Of a DNA stretch of 33,618 bases, positions 24,691 through 32,401 are shown piece by piece. Each line of letters starts with the position of its first letter. The stretch's first letter is position 1. The DNA comes from Stenotrophomonas daejeonensis (lineage in GTDB: Bacteria; Pseudomonadota; Gammaproteobacteria; Xanthomonadales; Xanthomonadaceae), in the NCBI RefSeq assembly GCF_001431505.1, contig NZ_LDJP01000020.1:1-33618 (forward strand), in the 5' to 3' direction. The notes beneath the pieces are model-generated. The model had not been told where the DNA came from, searched no databases, and saw nothing but the letters and a program-made list of their open reading frames with translations. The position numbers were made by a program, and so were the translations under genes.

Positions 24691-25887
24691 ATGAACACCG
24701 CGCAGGACATCCGCCGGGTCGCCGTGCTCGGCGCCACCGGCTCCATCGGCGCCTCGGCGCTGGACGTGATCGCCCGCCACCCGCAGCAATTGCAGGCCTG
24801 CGTGCTGGCCGCCGGCAGCAACGTCGACGCCCTGCTCGACCTGTGCCGCATTCACCGCCCCGCGCATGCCGTCATCGCCGACCCGGCGCTGTTCACGCGC
24901 CTGCGCGACGGCCTGCGCGAGGCCGGGCTGGGCACCGAGGCCCATGCCGGTGCCAACGCCCTCGACACGCTGGCCGCCGGCGATGCCTGCGACACCGTGG
25001 TGGCCGCCATCGTCGGCGCCGCCGGGCTGTCCTCCACGCTCGCCGCCGCCCGCGCCGGCAAGCGCCTGCTGCTGGCCAACAAGGAATCGCTGGTGCTGGC
25101 CGGCGAACTGCTGACCCGCGAGGCGGCGGCCGCCGGCGCCGAGATCATCCCGATCGACAGCGAGCACAACGCCATCTTCCAGTGCCTGCGCTCGCGCGAT
25201 GCCCGTGTCGAAGCCGGCGTGCGCCGCATCATCCTGACCGCCTCCGGCGGCCCGTTCCGCGGCCGCAGCCGCGCCGAGCTGGAAACGGTGACGCCGGCGC
25301 AGGCGGTGGCGCACCCGAAGTGGTCGATGGGGCCGAAGATCTCGGTCGATTCGGCCACGCTGATGAACAAGGGGCTGGAGGTCATCGAGGCCCACCACCT
25401 GTTCGGCGTGCCCGGCGCGCGCATCGACGTGCTGGTACACCCGCAGAGCCTGGTGCACTCGCTGGTCGAGTTCATCGATGGTTCCACCCTGGCCCAGCTC
25501 GGCCTGCCGGACATGCGCACCACTCTGGCGGTCGGCCTGGGCTGGCCGCGACGCATCGAATCGGGCGTGGCCGGGCTGGACCTGCTGCGCCAGGGCCGGC
25601 TCGATTTCGAGGCCCCCGACCTGGACGCCTTCCCCTGCCTGCGCCTGGCCTGGCAGGCGATGGAGGCCGGTGGCAGTGCCCCGGCGATCCTGAACGCCGC
25701 CAACGAAGTGGCCGTTTCAGCCTTTCTTCAGGGCCGCACAGGCTTCCTGTCGATCCCTGCGCTGGTGGAACACGCCCTGTCCACGCTGCCCCACGCCGCG
25801 GCCGATACACTGGACACCCTGCTGGCCGCCGACGCCCGCGCCCGCCAGATCACCGAAACCGCCATCGCCCGCCTGCCGCATGCCTGA
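24691..25887 (+). CDS. dxr: 1-deoxy-D-xylulose 5-phosphate reductoisomerase
   Basis: Dxr converts DXP to methylerythritol 4-phosphate with NADPH, the first committed step of the MEP isoprenoid route, feeding UppS upstream. The 398 residues carry the nucleotide site GATGSIG (14-20), [12 protein letters not shown], the metal and substrate site [21 protein letters not shown], and [23 protein letters not shown]. The length equals E. coli Dxr (398). The ATG is 1 base after the cdsA stop, so translation is probably coupled. rseP follows after 26 bases. Confidence 0.99.
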   Translation: MNTAQDIRRVAVLGATGSIGASALDVIARHPQQLQACVLAAGSNVDALLDLCRIHRPAHAVIADPALFTRLRDGLREAGLGTEAHAGANALDTLAAGDACDTVVAAIVGAAGLSSTLAAARAGKRLLLANKESLVLAGELLTREAAAAGAEIIPIDSEHNAIFQCLRSRDARVEAGVRRIILTASGGPFRGRSRAELETVTPAQAVAHPKWSMGPKISVDSATLMNKGLEVIEAHHLFGVPGARIDVLVHPQSLVHSLVEFIDGSTLAQLGLPDMRTTLAVGLGWPRRIESGVAGLDLLRQGRLDFEAPDLDAFPCLRLAWQAMEAGGSAPAILNAANEVAVSAFLQGRTGFLSIPALVEHALSTLPHAAADTLDTLLAADARARQITETAIARLPHA

Positions 25888-25913
25888 TCCCGACTTCCAA
25901 CCGAGCCGCCTGC

Positions 25914-27263
25914 ATGGCTGATTTCATCGGGTCCGTGTGGTGGATGATCGTCAGCCTCGGGGTGCTGGTGACCTTCCACGAGTTCGGCCACTACTGGGTG
26001 GCCCGGCGCTGCGGCGTGAAGGTGCTGCGTTTCTCGGTCGGCTTCGGCAAGCCGCTGTGGAGCCGCCGCGGACGCAACGGCACTGAATTCGCCGTCGCCG
26101 CCCTCCCGCTGGGCGGTTACGTGAAGATGCTCGACGAGCGCGAGGCCGAAGTGCCCGCCGGCGAGCGCATGGCCGCCTTCAACAACAAGAACGTGTGGCA
26201 GCGCCTGGCCATCGTCGCCGCCGGCCCCGCCGCCAACCTGCTGCTGTGCATCGCCCTGCTGTGGGCAATGTTCGTGGTCGGCAACCGCGACTACTCGGCC
26301 ACCGTCGGCCAAGCCGGCGGCATGGCCGCCAGCGCCGGCTTCGCCAGCGGCGACCGCATCCTCGACGTGGACGGCCGCGCCGTCGCCACCTGGGCCGAGG
26401 CCGGCATGGCGCTGACCACCGCGGCGATGGACCGCAGCGACGCCCGGGTGCGGGTGCGCGACCGCCAGGACAACGAGCGTACCCGGGTGCTGCCGCTGTC
26501 CACCCTGCCGGCCGGTTTCGATGAACACGGCGTGGCGGCGCAGGCCGGGCTGGCATGGCAGTTCCAGATCCAGCCGGCGCGGCTGGACTCGGTGCTGGAA
26601 GGCTCGGCCGCCAGCGGCGTGCTGCAGCCGGGCGACCTGATCCTGGCCATCGACGGCCAGGCCGTGGCGAGCGCCGGGCAGGTGGCCCCGCTGGTGCAGC
26701 AACTGGGCCGGCGCGGCGGCCCGGGCATGATCGAGGTCGAGCGCAGCGGCCAGCGCCTGGCGCTGGAAGTCACCCCGCGCCAGGCCAGCGACGGCAAGGG
26801 CCCGTGGCTGCTCGGCACCGGCTTCGCCAGCGGCCGCCCGGCCTACGACGCCCTGCGCCAGTACGGGCCGCTGGCGGCGCTGCCGGCCGCCCTGCGCGAG
26901 ACCGGCAAACTCGCCGGGGATTCGCTGGGCATGATGCGGCGCATGCTCACCGGGCATGCCTCGGTCAAGAACATTTCCGGCCCGATCACCATCGCCCGCG
27001 TCGCCAACGCCTCGGCCGAACGCGGCGTGGACTGGTTCCTGTATTTCCTGGCGCTGCTGTCGCTGAGCCTGTGCATCATCAACCTGCTGCCCATCCCCGT
27101 CTTGGATGGGGGCCACCTGCTGTATTACCTTATCGAGTTGGTCAAGGGCAGCCCCTTGAGCGAACGGGTCATGGCCGCCGGGCAGTACGTCGGCCTGGCG
27201 CTGCTGGCCGGGCTGATGGGGCTGGCGTTCTACAACGACATCCTCGGCCTGGTCCTGCGATGA
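25914..27263 (+). CDS. rseP: Site-2 zinc protease RseP
   Basis: RseP is an inner-membrane M50 metalloprotease that cuts anti-sigma factor RseA after DegS and so releases sigma-E; it also clears signal peptides. The 449 residues begin with the membrane helix containing HEFGH (His22, Glu23, His26). Two periplasmic PDZ domains follow (about 115-200 and 210-290). The last zinc ligand lies in NLLPIPVLDGGHL within the C-terminal membrane part. The length matches E. coli RseP (450). The stop overlaps an in-frame upstream ATG of bamA (27260) as ATGA. Its place beside bamA and the lpx genes fits envelope stress control. Confidence 0.98.
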   Translation: MADFIGSVWWMIVSLGVLVTFHEFGHYWVARRCGVKVLRFSVGFGKPLWSRRGRNGTEFAVAALPLGGYVKMLDEREAEVPAGERMAAFNNKNVWQRLAIVAAGPAANLLLCIALLWAMFVVGNRDYSATVGQAGGMAASAGFASGDRILDVDGRAVATWAEAGMALTTAAMDRSDARVRVRDRQDNERTRVLPLSTLPAGFDEHGVAAQAGLAWQFQIQPARLDSVLEGSAASGVLQPGDLILAIDGQAVASAGQVAPLVQQLGRRGGPGMIEVERSGQRLALEVTPRQASDGKGPWLLGTGFASGRPAYDALRQYGPLAALPAALRETGKLAGDSLGMMRRMLTGHASVKNISGPITIARVANASAERGVDWFLYFLALLSLSLCIINLLPIPVLDGGHLLYYLIELVKGSPLSERVMAAGQYVGLALLAGLMGLAFYNDILGLVLR

Positions 27264-27334
27264 ACTTTCTTCCACTGTCGTCGTCATACGCCGGCACCCA
27301 CGCAACAATGAAATCGACTCCCTCCGGACGTGAC

Positions 27335-29800
27335 ATGACGCGACTTTTCCATCGCCGCCCGCTTGCCCTCGCCCTTGCCGCGGGCATGGCCCTGCCCGCG
27401 CTTGCACAGGCTGCCGAACCCTTCACCGCCAGCGACATCCGCGTCGACGGCCTGCAGCGCATCGCCTCCGGCACGGTGTTCACCTACCTGCCGGTGGAGC
27501 GCGGCGACACGGTCGACGACGCCAAGGTCGGCGACACCATCCGCGCCCTGTACAGGACCGGCTTCTTCGAGGACGTGCAGCTGGACCGCCAGGGCGACAT
27601 CCTGGTGGTGACGGTCAAGGAACGCCCGGCGATCAACAAGCTCACCGTCACCGGCAACAAGGACATCAAGAGCGAGCAGCTGCTCAAGGGGCTCTCCGAC
27701 ATCGGCCTGAGCGAGGGCGGCACCTTCGACCGCCTGAGCCTGGACCGGGTGACCCAGGAGCTGCGCCGCCAGTACAACGACCGCGGCAAGTACAACGTCG
27801 AGATCACCCCGACGGTGAGCCCGCTGGACCGCAACCGCGTCGACGTGGCCATCGCGGTCAAGGAAGGCAAGGCGGCCAAGATCCGTCACGTCAACCTGAT
27901 CGGCCCGGAGAAGTTCGAGACCGCCGACATCCTCGACACCTGGGAATCGAAGGAGCACAACTGGGCCTCGTGGTACCGCCGCGACGACCAGTACTCCAAG
28001 GAAAAGCTGTCCGGCGACCTGGAGAAGCTCAACTCCTGGTACCTGGACCGCGGCTACGTGGACTTCAGCATCGATTCCACCCAGGTCTCGATCAGCCCCG
28101 ACAAGCGCGACATGTTCATCACCGCCGGGGTGACCGAGGGCGAGCAGTACAAGATCTCCGAGATCAAGGTCACCGGCGAGACCATCCTGCCGCAGGAGGA
28201 CGTCGAGCGCATGGTGTTCCAGAAGGCCGGCGACACCTTCTCGCGCGCATTGCTGGAATTCAGCGCCGACGGCATCACCAACAGCCTGTCCAACATCGGC
28301 TACGCCTTCGCCAAGGTCAACCCGATCCCGACCAGCAACCGCGCCGAGCGCACGGTGGAAGTGAACATGCAGGTGGTGCCGGGCCCGCGCGTGTCCGTGC
28401 GCCGCATCGTGTTCAAGGGCAACAGCCGTACCGCCGATGAAGTGCTGCGCCGCGAGATGCGCCAGTTCGAGAACGCCTGGTACTCGCAGGCGGCGATCGA
28501 CCGCTCCAAGATCCGCCTGCAGCGGCTGGGCTACTTCGAGTCGGTGGACGTGGAAACCACCCCGGTCACCGGCAGCAACGACCAGGTGGACGTGGTCTAC
28601 AACGTCAAGGAAACCACCTCCGGCAGCTTCGTGTTCGGCCTGGGCTACTCGCAGTCCTACGGCATGACCACCTCGGTGCAGCTGTCGCAGAACAACTTCC
28701 TCGGCGGCGGCAACCGGGTGTCGGTCGAGGCCTCGCGCAGCAGCTACCTGCAGCGCTACGGCTTCTCGTACATGAACCCGTACTTCACCGACGACGGCGT
28801 GTCGCTGGGCTACAACCTGTCCTGGCGCGAGCTGGACTACTCGGACTTCAACACCGCCCAGTACAACAGCACCAACGGCGCGGCGCAGGCGGTCTTCGGC
28901 ATACCGATCACCGAGAACGACAGCTTCTCGCTGATGTTCGGCATCGACAGCAACCAGATCACCACCTACAGCGGCTATACCCCGCAGTCGATCATCGACT
29001 ACATCGACGCGATGGGCACGCGCACCTTCCATTCCTGGCGCACCGAACTGGGTTGGGCCCGCGACACCCGCAACGACTACTTCATGCCGACCCGCGGCAC
29101 CTACCAGCGCCTGGGTCTGGAGGTCACGCTGCCGGGCTCGACCGCCGAGTACTACAAGCTCAACTACCAGTACTCCAGGTATTGGCCGATCATCCCGTCG
29201 CTGGTCATCAATACCCGCATCGAGCTCGGCTACGGCGACTCCTACGGCAGCGACACCGTGCGCGACATCTGCTGGAACGACATCCCCGCCGTTCCCGGCA
29301 CCCCGGCCGACGGCGACACCCCGGCGGTCCCGGGCCGGCCAGCCACCACCGAAGTGGTGGACTGCGCCACCAACCCCACCGCCAACCACCGCCAGGTCAA
29401 GGCATCGGGGCTGCCGTTCTTCGAGAACTTCTATGCCGGCGGCACCAACTCGGTGCGCGGCTTCCGCGACAACACCCTGGGCCCGCGCTCGGAGATCATC
29501 GGCGGCTACTACCGTGGCCAGCCGCTGGGCGGCTCGGTGAAGACGGTCGGATCGATCGAAGCCTATTTCCCGAAGCTGTTCGACAGCCCCTCGGCACGCG
29601 TGTCGGCGTTCGTCGACTTCGGCAACGTCTACAGCAGCACCGACGACTTCGACGCGGGCGAACTGCGCGCCTCGGCCGGCGTCGCCCTGCTGTGGCGCGC
29701 GCCGGTCGGCCCGATCTCGATCAGCTACGCTTTCCCGTTCAAGAAGAAGGAAGGCGACGAGCTGGAGCGCCTGCAGTTCACCTTCGGCGGGCAGTTCTAG
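27335..29800 (+). CDS. bamA: Outer membrane assembly protein BamA
   Basis: BamA is the essential Omp85 core of the BAM complex that folds beta-barrel proteins. This 821-residue form has a signal peptide (MTRLFHRRPLALALAAGMAL, cut near AQA). Five POTRA domains span about 24-420; the first starts FTASDIRVDGLQRIASGTVF. The C-terminal 16-strand barrel ends in QFTFGGQF with a terminal Phe. The VRGF motif of loop 6 is present (TNSVRGFRDN). Just before it is a proline-rich extracellular loop with two Cys and a repeated PAVPGxPA. I chose ATG 27335 for the signal peptide. ATG 27260 overlaps the rseP stop and is an alternative, as is 27308; the longer forms would bury the signal. No skp gene follows. 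Confidence 0.97.
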   Translation: MTRLFHRRPLALALAAGMALPALAQAAEPFTASDIRVDGLQRIASGTVFTYLPVERGDTVDDAKVGDTIRALYRTGFFEDVQLDRQGDILVVTVKERPAINKLTVTGNKDIKSEQLLKGLSDIGLSEGGTFDRLSLDRVTQELRRQYNDRGKYNVEITPTVSPLDRNRVDVAIAVKEGKAAKIRHVNLIGPEKFETADILDTWESKEHNWASWYRRDDQYSKEKLSGDLEKLNSWYLDRGYVDFSIDSTQVSISPDKRDMFITAGVTEGEQYKISEIKVTGETILPQEDVERMVFQKAGDTFSRALLEFSADGITNSLSNIGYAFAKVNPIPTSNRAERTVEVNMQVVPGPRVSVRRIVFKGNSRTADEVLRREMRQFENAWYSQAAIDRSKIRLQRLGYFESVDVETTPVTGSNDQVDVVYNVKETTSGSFVFGLGYSQSYGMTTSVQLSQNNFLGGGNRVSVEASRSSYLQRYGFSYMNPYFTDDGVSLGYNLSWRELDYSDFNTAQYNSTNGAAQAVFGIPITENDSFSLMFGIDSNQITTYSGYTPQSIIDYIDAMGTRTFHSWRTELGWARDTRNDYFMPTRGTYQRLGLEVTLPGSTAEYYKLNYQYSRYWPIIPSLVINTRIELGYGDSYGSDTVRDICWNDIPAVPGTPADGDTPAVPGRPATTEVVDCATNPTANHRQVKASGLPFFENFYAGGTNSVRGFRDNTLGPRSEIIGGYYRGQPLGGSVKTVGSIEAYFPKLFDSPSARVSAFVDFGNVYSSTDDFDAGELRASAGVALLWRAPVGPISISYAFPFKKKEGDELERLQFTFGGQF

Positions 29801-29813
29801 GAACTGCCCGCCG
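29785..29813 (+). terminator. Hairpin with the bamA stop codon as its loop
   Basis: A perfect 13-bp stem pairs 29785-29797 (CGGCGGGCAGTTC) with 29801-29813. The three-base loop is TAG, the bamA stop. There is no T-run, so it may act in mRNA 3'-end protection or as a factor-dependent stop. The left arm encodes the last residues (GGQF), so only the right arm is free to have evolved. Confidence 0.7.
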
Positions 29814-29814
29814 C

Positions 29815-29925
29815 ACCCGGGGCTGTGCCCCGGGTACCCATCGTTCCGCCATGGCGGAACGATGGGTCGCGCTCTGGCCTTCCGATTCCCCCCGCCTTCG
29901 GCGCGCCCCCTTTGCCAAAGGGGGC
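29815..29925. repeat. Cluster of perfect palindromes between bamA and lpxD
   Basis: Three further perfect inverted repeats follow. A 9-bp stem with TGT loop lies at 29815-29835. A 32-base loopless palindrome lies at 29836-29867, with half-site ACCCATCGTTCCGCCA. A 10-bp stem GCCCCCTTTG with its complement lies at 29905-29925. The last resembles CCCCTTTG/CAAAGGGG repeats of xanthomonads. No gene fits in the 259-base gap; 29926-30024 shows nothing clear. Confidence 0.75.
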
Positions 29926-30024
29926 TCTCCTCCAGAACGCCCCCGCATGCTTCATGCCCGCCCTCCGGCGCCCACAGCATGCGCACCCGCCATGCCCTGC
30001 GCGCATGTCTTCCGCTCCGGCCGC

Positions 30025-30053
30025 ATGACCGCGCCACTTCCAGACGCTAAACT
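30025..30053 (+). promoter_or_regulatory. Possible lpxD promoter
   Basis: ATGACC (30025-30030) and TAAACT (30048-30053) are 17 bases apart. The -10 box ends 6 bases before the lpxD GTG, so a transcript from here would be leaderless. Both hexamers are only partial matches. Confidence 0.4.
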
Positions 30054-30059
30054 CCCGGC

Positions 30060-31082
30060 GTGAATACTCCGACCCATACCGCTCAGGAACTGGCCGACCG
30101 CTTCGGTCTGCAGGTCCACGGCGACCCGTCCGTGGCCATCCACGGCGTGGCCACGCTGGCCCATGCCGGCCCGGGCCAGCTGACCTTCCTCGCCAATCCA
30201 CGCTATCGCGCGCAACTGGCCGACAGCCACGCCTCCATCGTGGTGCTGCGCGCCGAGGACGCCGAGGCCGCACCCGGCACCGCACTGGTGGCGAAGGATC
30301 CGTACACCGCCTTCGCCAGGATCGGCGCGCTGTTCGAGTCGGTGCCGCTGCGCGAACCGGGCATCCATCCGAGTGCCGTGATCGATCCCTCGGCGCAGGT
30401 CGCCGCCAGCGCCCACATCGGCCCGTTCGTGAGCATCGGCGCGCGCAGCGTGGTCGGCGAGAACTGCATCGTCGGCGCCGGCAGCAGCATCGGCGAGGAC
30501 TGCACGCTGGACGCCAGCTGCGAACTGATCGCCCGCGTCACCTTGGTCACCCGGGTGAAGCTGGGCAAGCGCGTGCGCATCCACCCCGGCGCGGTGCTCG
30601 GCGCCGACGGCTTCGGCCTGGCGATGGACGGCGGCCACTGGATCAAGGTGCCGCAGTTGGGCGGCGTGCGCATCGGCGACGATTGCGAGATCGGCGCCAA
30701 CACCTGCGTGGACCGCGGCGCGCTGGAAGACACCGTGCTGGAAGAGGACGTGCGCCTGGACAACCTGGTGCAGATCGCCCACAACGTCCACATCGGCGCG
30801 CACTCGGCCATCGCCGGCAGCACCGGCATCGCCGGCAGCGCGAAGATCGGCCGCTACTGCCTGCTGGGCGGCGCGGTCGGCGTGGTCGGCCACCTGGAGA
30901 TCTGCGACCGCGTGGTCGTCACCGGCCGCTCGGTGGTGCGCAACTCGATTACCGAGCCGGGCGAATACTCGTCCGGTACCCCGTTGACCGACAACCGCAC
31001 GTGGCGCAAGAACGCCGCGCGCTTCAAGCAGCTGGACACCCTGGCCCGCCGGGTTCTGGCCGTGAGCAAGGAGAAGGAATGA
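30060..31082 (+). CDS. lpxD: UDP-3-O-(3-hydroxyacyl)glucosamine N-acyltransferase
   Basis: LpxD adds the second hydroxy-acyl chain, from acyl-ACP, in lipid A synthesis (third step). The 340 residues match E. coli (341). An N-terminal uridine-binding domain (about 1-100) precedes hexapeptide repeats of a left-handed beta-helix, with catalytic His241 in QIAHNVHIGAHSAIAG. A C-terminal helix follows the stretch ITEPGEYSSGTPLTDNRTWRKNA. The start is GTG 30060; there is no other early start in frame and no ribosome site, and a promoter-like sequence adjoins it, so the mRNA may be leaderless. The stop overlaps fabZ as ATGA. In E. coli skp precedes lpxD; here it does not. Confidence 0.97.
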   Translation: MNTPTHTAQELADRFGLQVHGDPSVAIHGVATLAHAGPGQLTFLANPRYRAQLADSHASIVVLRAEDAEAAPGTALVAKDPYTAFARIGALFESVPLREPGIHPSAVIDPSAQVAASAHIGPFVSIGARSVVGENCIVGAGSSIGEDCTLDASCELIARVTLVTRVKLGKRVRIHPGAVLGADGFGLAMDGGHWIKVPQLGGVRIGDDCEIGANTCVDRGALEDTVLEEDVRLDNLVQIAHNVHIGAHSAIAGSTGIAGSAKIGRYCLLGGAVGVVGHLEICDRVVVTGRSVVRNSITEPGEYSSGTPLTDNRTWRKNAARFKQLDTLARRVLAVSKEKE

Positions 31083-31537
31083 ACTCGCCCCTGTCGCTGC
31101 CCATCGACGTCACCACCATCCGCACGCTGATCCCGCACCGTTACCCGTTCCTGCTCGTGGACAAGGTGGTCGCGCTCGACACGGAAGCCAAGACCATCGT
31201 CGCGCACAAGAACGTCACCATCAACGAGCCGTTCTTCCAGGGCCATTTCCCGACCCAGCCGATCATGCCGGGCGTGCTGATCATCGAGGCGCTGGCGCAG
31301 GCCGGCGGCGTGCTGACCCAGCTCACGCTGGGCCGCGATGCGCAGTCCAAGCTGTTCTACCTGGTCAAGGTGGACAACGTGCGCTTCATGAAGCAGGTGG
31401 TGCCCGGCGACGTGCTGGAGCTGCACGTGCAGGTCAAGCGCGTGATCCGCAACATGGCCGTCTACTACGGCGAGGCCAAGGTGGACGGCGAAGTGGTGGC
31501 GCACGCCGAAGTGCTGTGTGCCGGCACCCGCGAATGA
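31079..31537 (+). CDS. fabZ: 3-hydroxyacyl-ACP dehydratase FabZ
   Basis: FabZ removes water from 3-hydroxyacyl-ACP in fatty acid elongation and competes with lipid A enzymes for hydroxyacyl-ACP, which explains its place between lpxD and lpxA. The 152 residues have the hot-dog fold with [12 protein letters not shown] and the catalytic pair His56 ([14 protein letters not shown]) and Glu70 (LIIEALAQ). AAGGAGAAGG just before the ATG and the ATGA overlap with lpxD define the start. E. coli FabZ is 151 residues. Confidence 0.99.
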   Translation: MNSPLSLPIDVTTIRTLIPHRYPFLLVDKVVALDTEAKTIVAHKNVTINEPFFQGHFPTQPIMPGVLIIEALAQAGGVLTQLTLGRDAQSKLFYLVKVDNVRFMKQVVPGDVLELHVQVKRVIRNMAVYYGEAKVDGEVVAHAEVLCAGTRE

Positions 31538-31556
31538 CGCCCACCGGAGCCCGCGC

Positions 31557-32348
31557 ATGAGCGACAGCGCCCCCCTGATCCATCCCACCGCGGTCATCGA
31601 CCCCGCCGCGAGGCTGGCCGACGACGTGCGCGTGGGGGCGTTCAGCCTGATCGGCGCTGGCGTCGAGATCGGCGCCGGCAGCGTGGTCGGCCCGCATTGC
31701 AGCATCCACGGCCCGACCCGCATCGGCCGCGACAACCGCTTCGTCGGCCATGCCGCGATCGGCGGCGAGCCGCAGGACAAGAAGTACGCCGGTGAACGCA
31801 CCGAACTGGTGATCGGCGATGGCAACGTGATCCGCGAGTTCGTCACCATCAACCGCGGCACCGGCGGCGGCGGCGGCATCACCACCATCGGCAACGACAA
31901 CTGGCTGCTGGCCTATACCCACGTGGCGCACGATTGCCATGTCGGGAACCACTGCGTGTTCTCCAACAACACCACCCTGGCCGGCCACGTCAGCGTCGGC
32001 GACTGGGTCATCATCAGCGGCTTCGCCGGCGCCCACCAGTTCTGCCGCATCGGTGACCATGCCTTCCTCGGCATGGGCGCGCTGGTCACCGGCGACATCC
32101 CGCCGTTCACGATGGTCGGCATCGACGGCCACGGCCGCCCGCGCGGCATCAACGCCGAAGGCCTCAAGCGTCGCGGCTTCGATGCCGAACGCATCAGCGC
32201 GATCAAGCGCGCCTACCGCACCCTGTACGTGGCCGGCGTACCGCTGGCCGAGGCCAAGCAGCAACTGGCCGAACAGGCGCAACACAGCGACGACGTGCGG
32301 CAGCTGCTGGATTTCATCGAACACGGCGACCGCCCGTTGCAGCGATGA
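31557..32348 (+). CDS. lpxA: UDP-N-acetylglucosamine acyltransferase
   Basis: LpxA starts lipid A synthesis by moving a hydroxyacyl chain from ACP to UDP-GlcNAc. The 263 residues match E. coli (262). The left-handed beta-helix has repeated hexapeptides from [17 protein letters not shown], with catalytic His125 in [30 protein letters not shown] and the helical C-terminal domain follow. CGGAG 8 bases upstream supports ATG 31557; an open frame to 31518 overlaps fabZ and lacks homology. The stop overlaps an in-frame ATG (32345) for lpxB. Confidence 0.98.
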   Translation: MSDSAPLIHPTAVIDPAARLADDVRVGAFSLIGAGVEIGAGSVVGPHCSIHGPTRIGRDNRFVGHAAIGGEPQDKKYAGERTELVIGDGNVIREFVTINRGTGGGGGITTIGNDNWLLAYTHVAHDCHVGNHCVFSNNTTLAGHVSVGDWVIISGFAGAHQFCRIGDHAFLGMGALVTGDIPPFTMVGIDGHGRPRGINAEGLKRRGFDAERISAIKRAYRTLYVAGVPLAEAKQQLAEQAQHSDDVRQLLDFIEHGDRPLQR

Positions 32349-32363
32349 ATGCCGGGAGCAACA

Positions 32364-32391
32364 GCGGGAACGGGGAACGGGGAACGGGGAA
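32364..32391 (+). repeat. Heptamer direct repeat before lpxB
   Basis: Four copies of a 7-base unit lie end to end: one GCGGGAA (32364-32370) and three CGGGGAA (32371-32391). GGGGAATG (32386-32393) recurs as its reverse complement at 32435-32442, so the region can also fold. The same CGGGGAA unit appears twice at 33601-33614. Such GGGGAAC/GGGGAAT arrays look like dispersed xanthomonad intergenic repeats. Confidence 0.75.
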
Positions 32392-32401
32392 TGAAGGCGC
32401 C

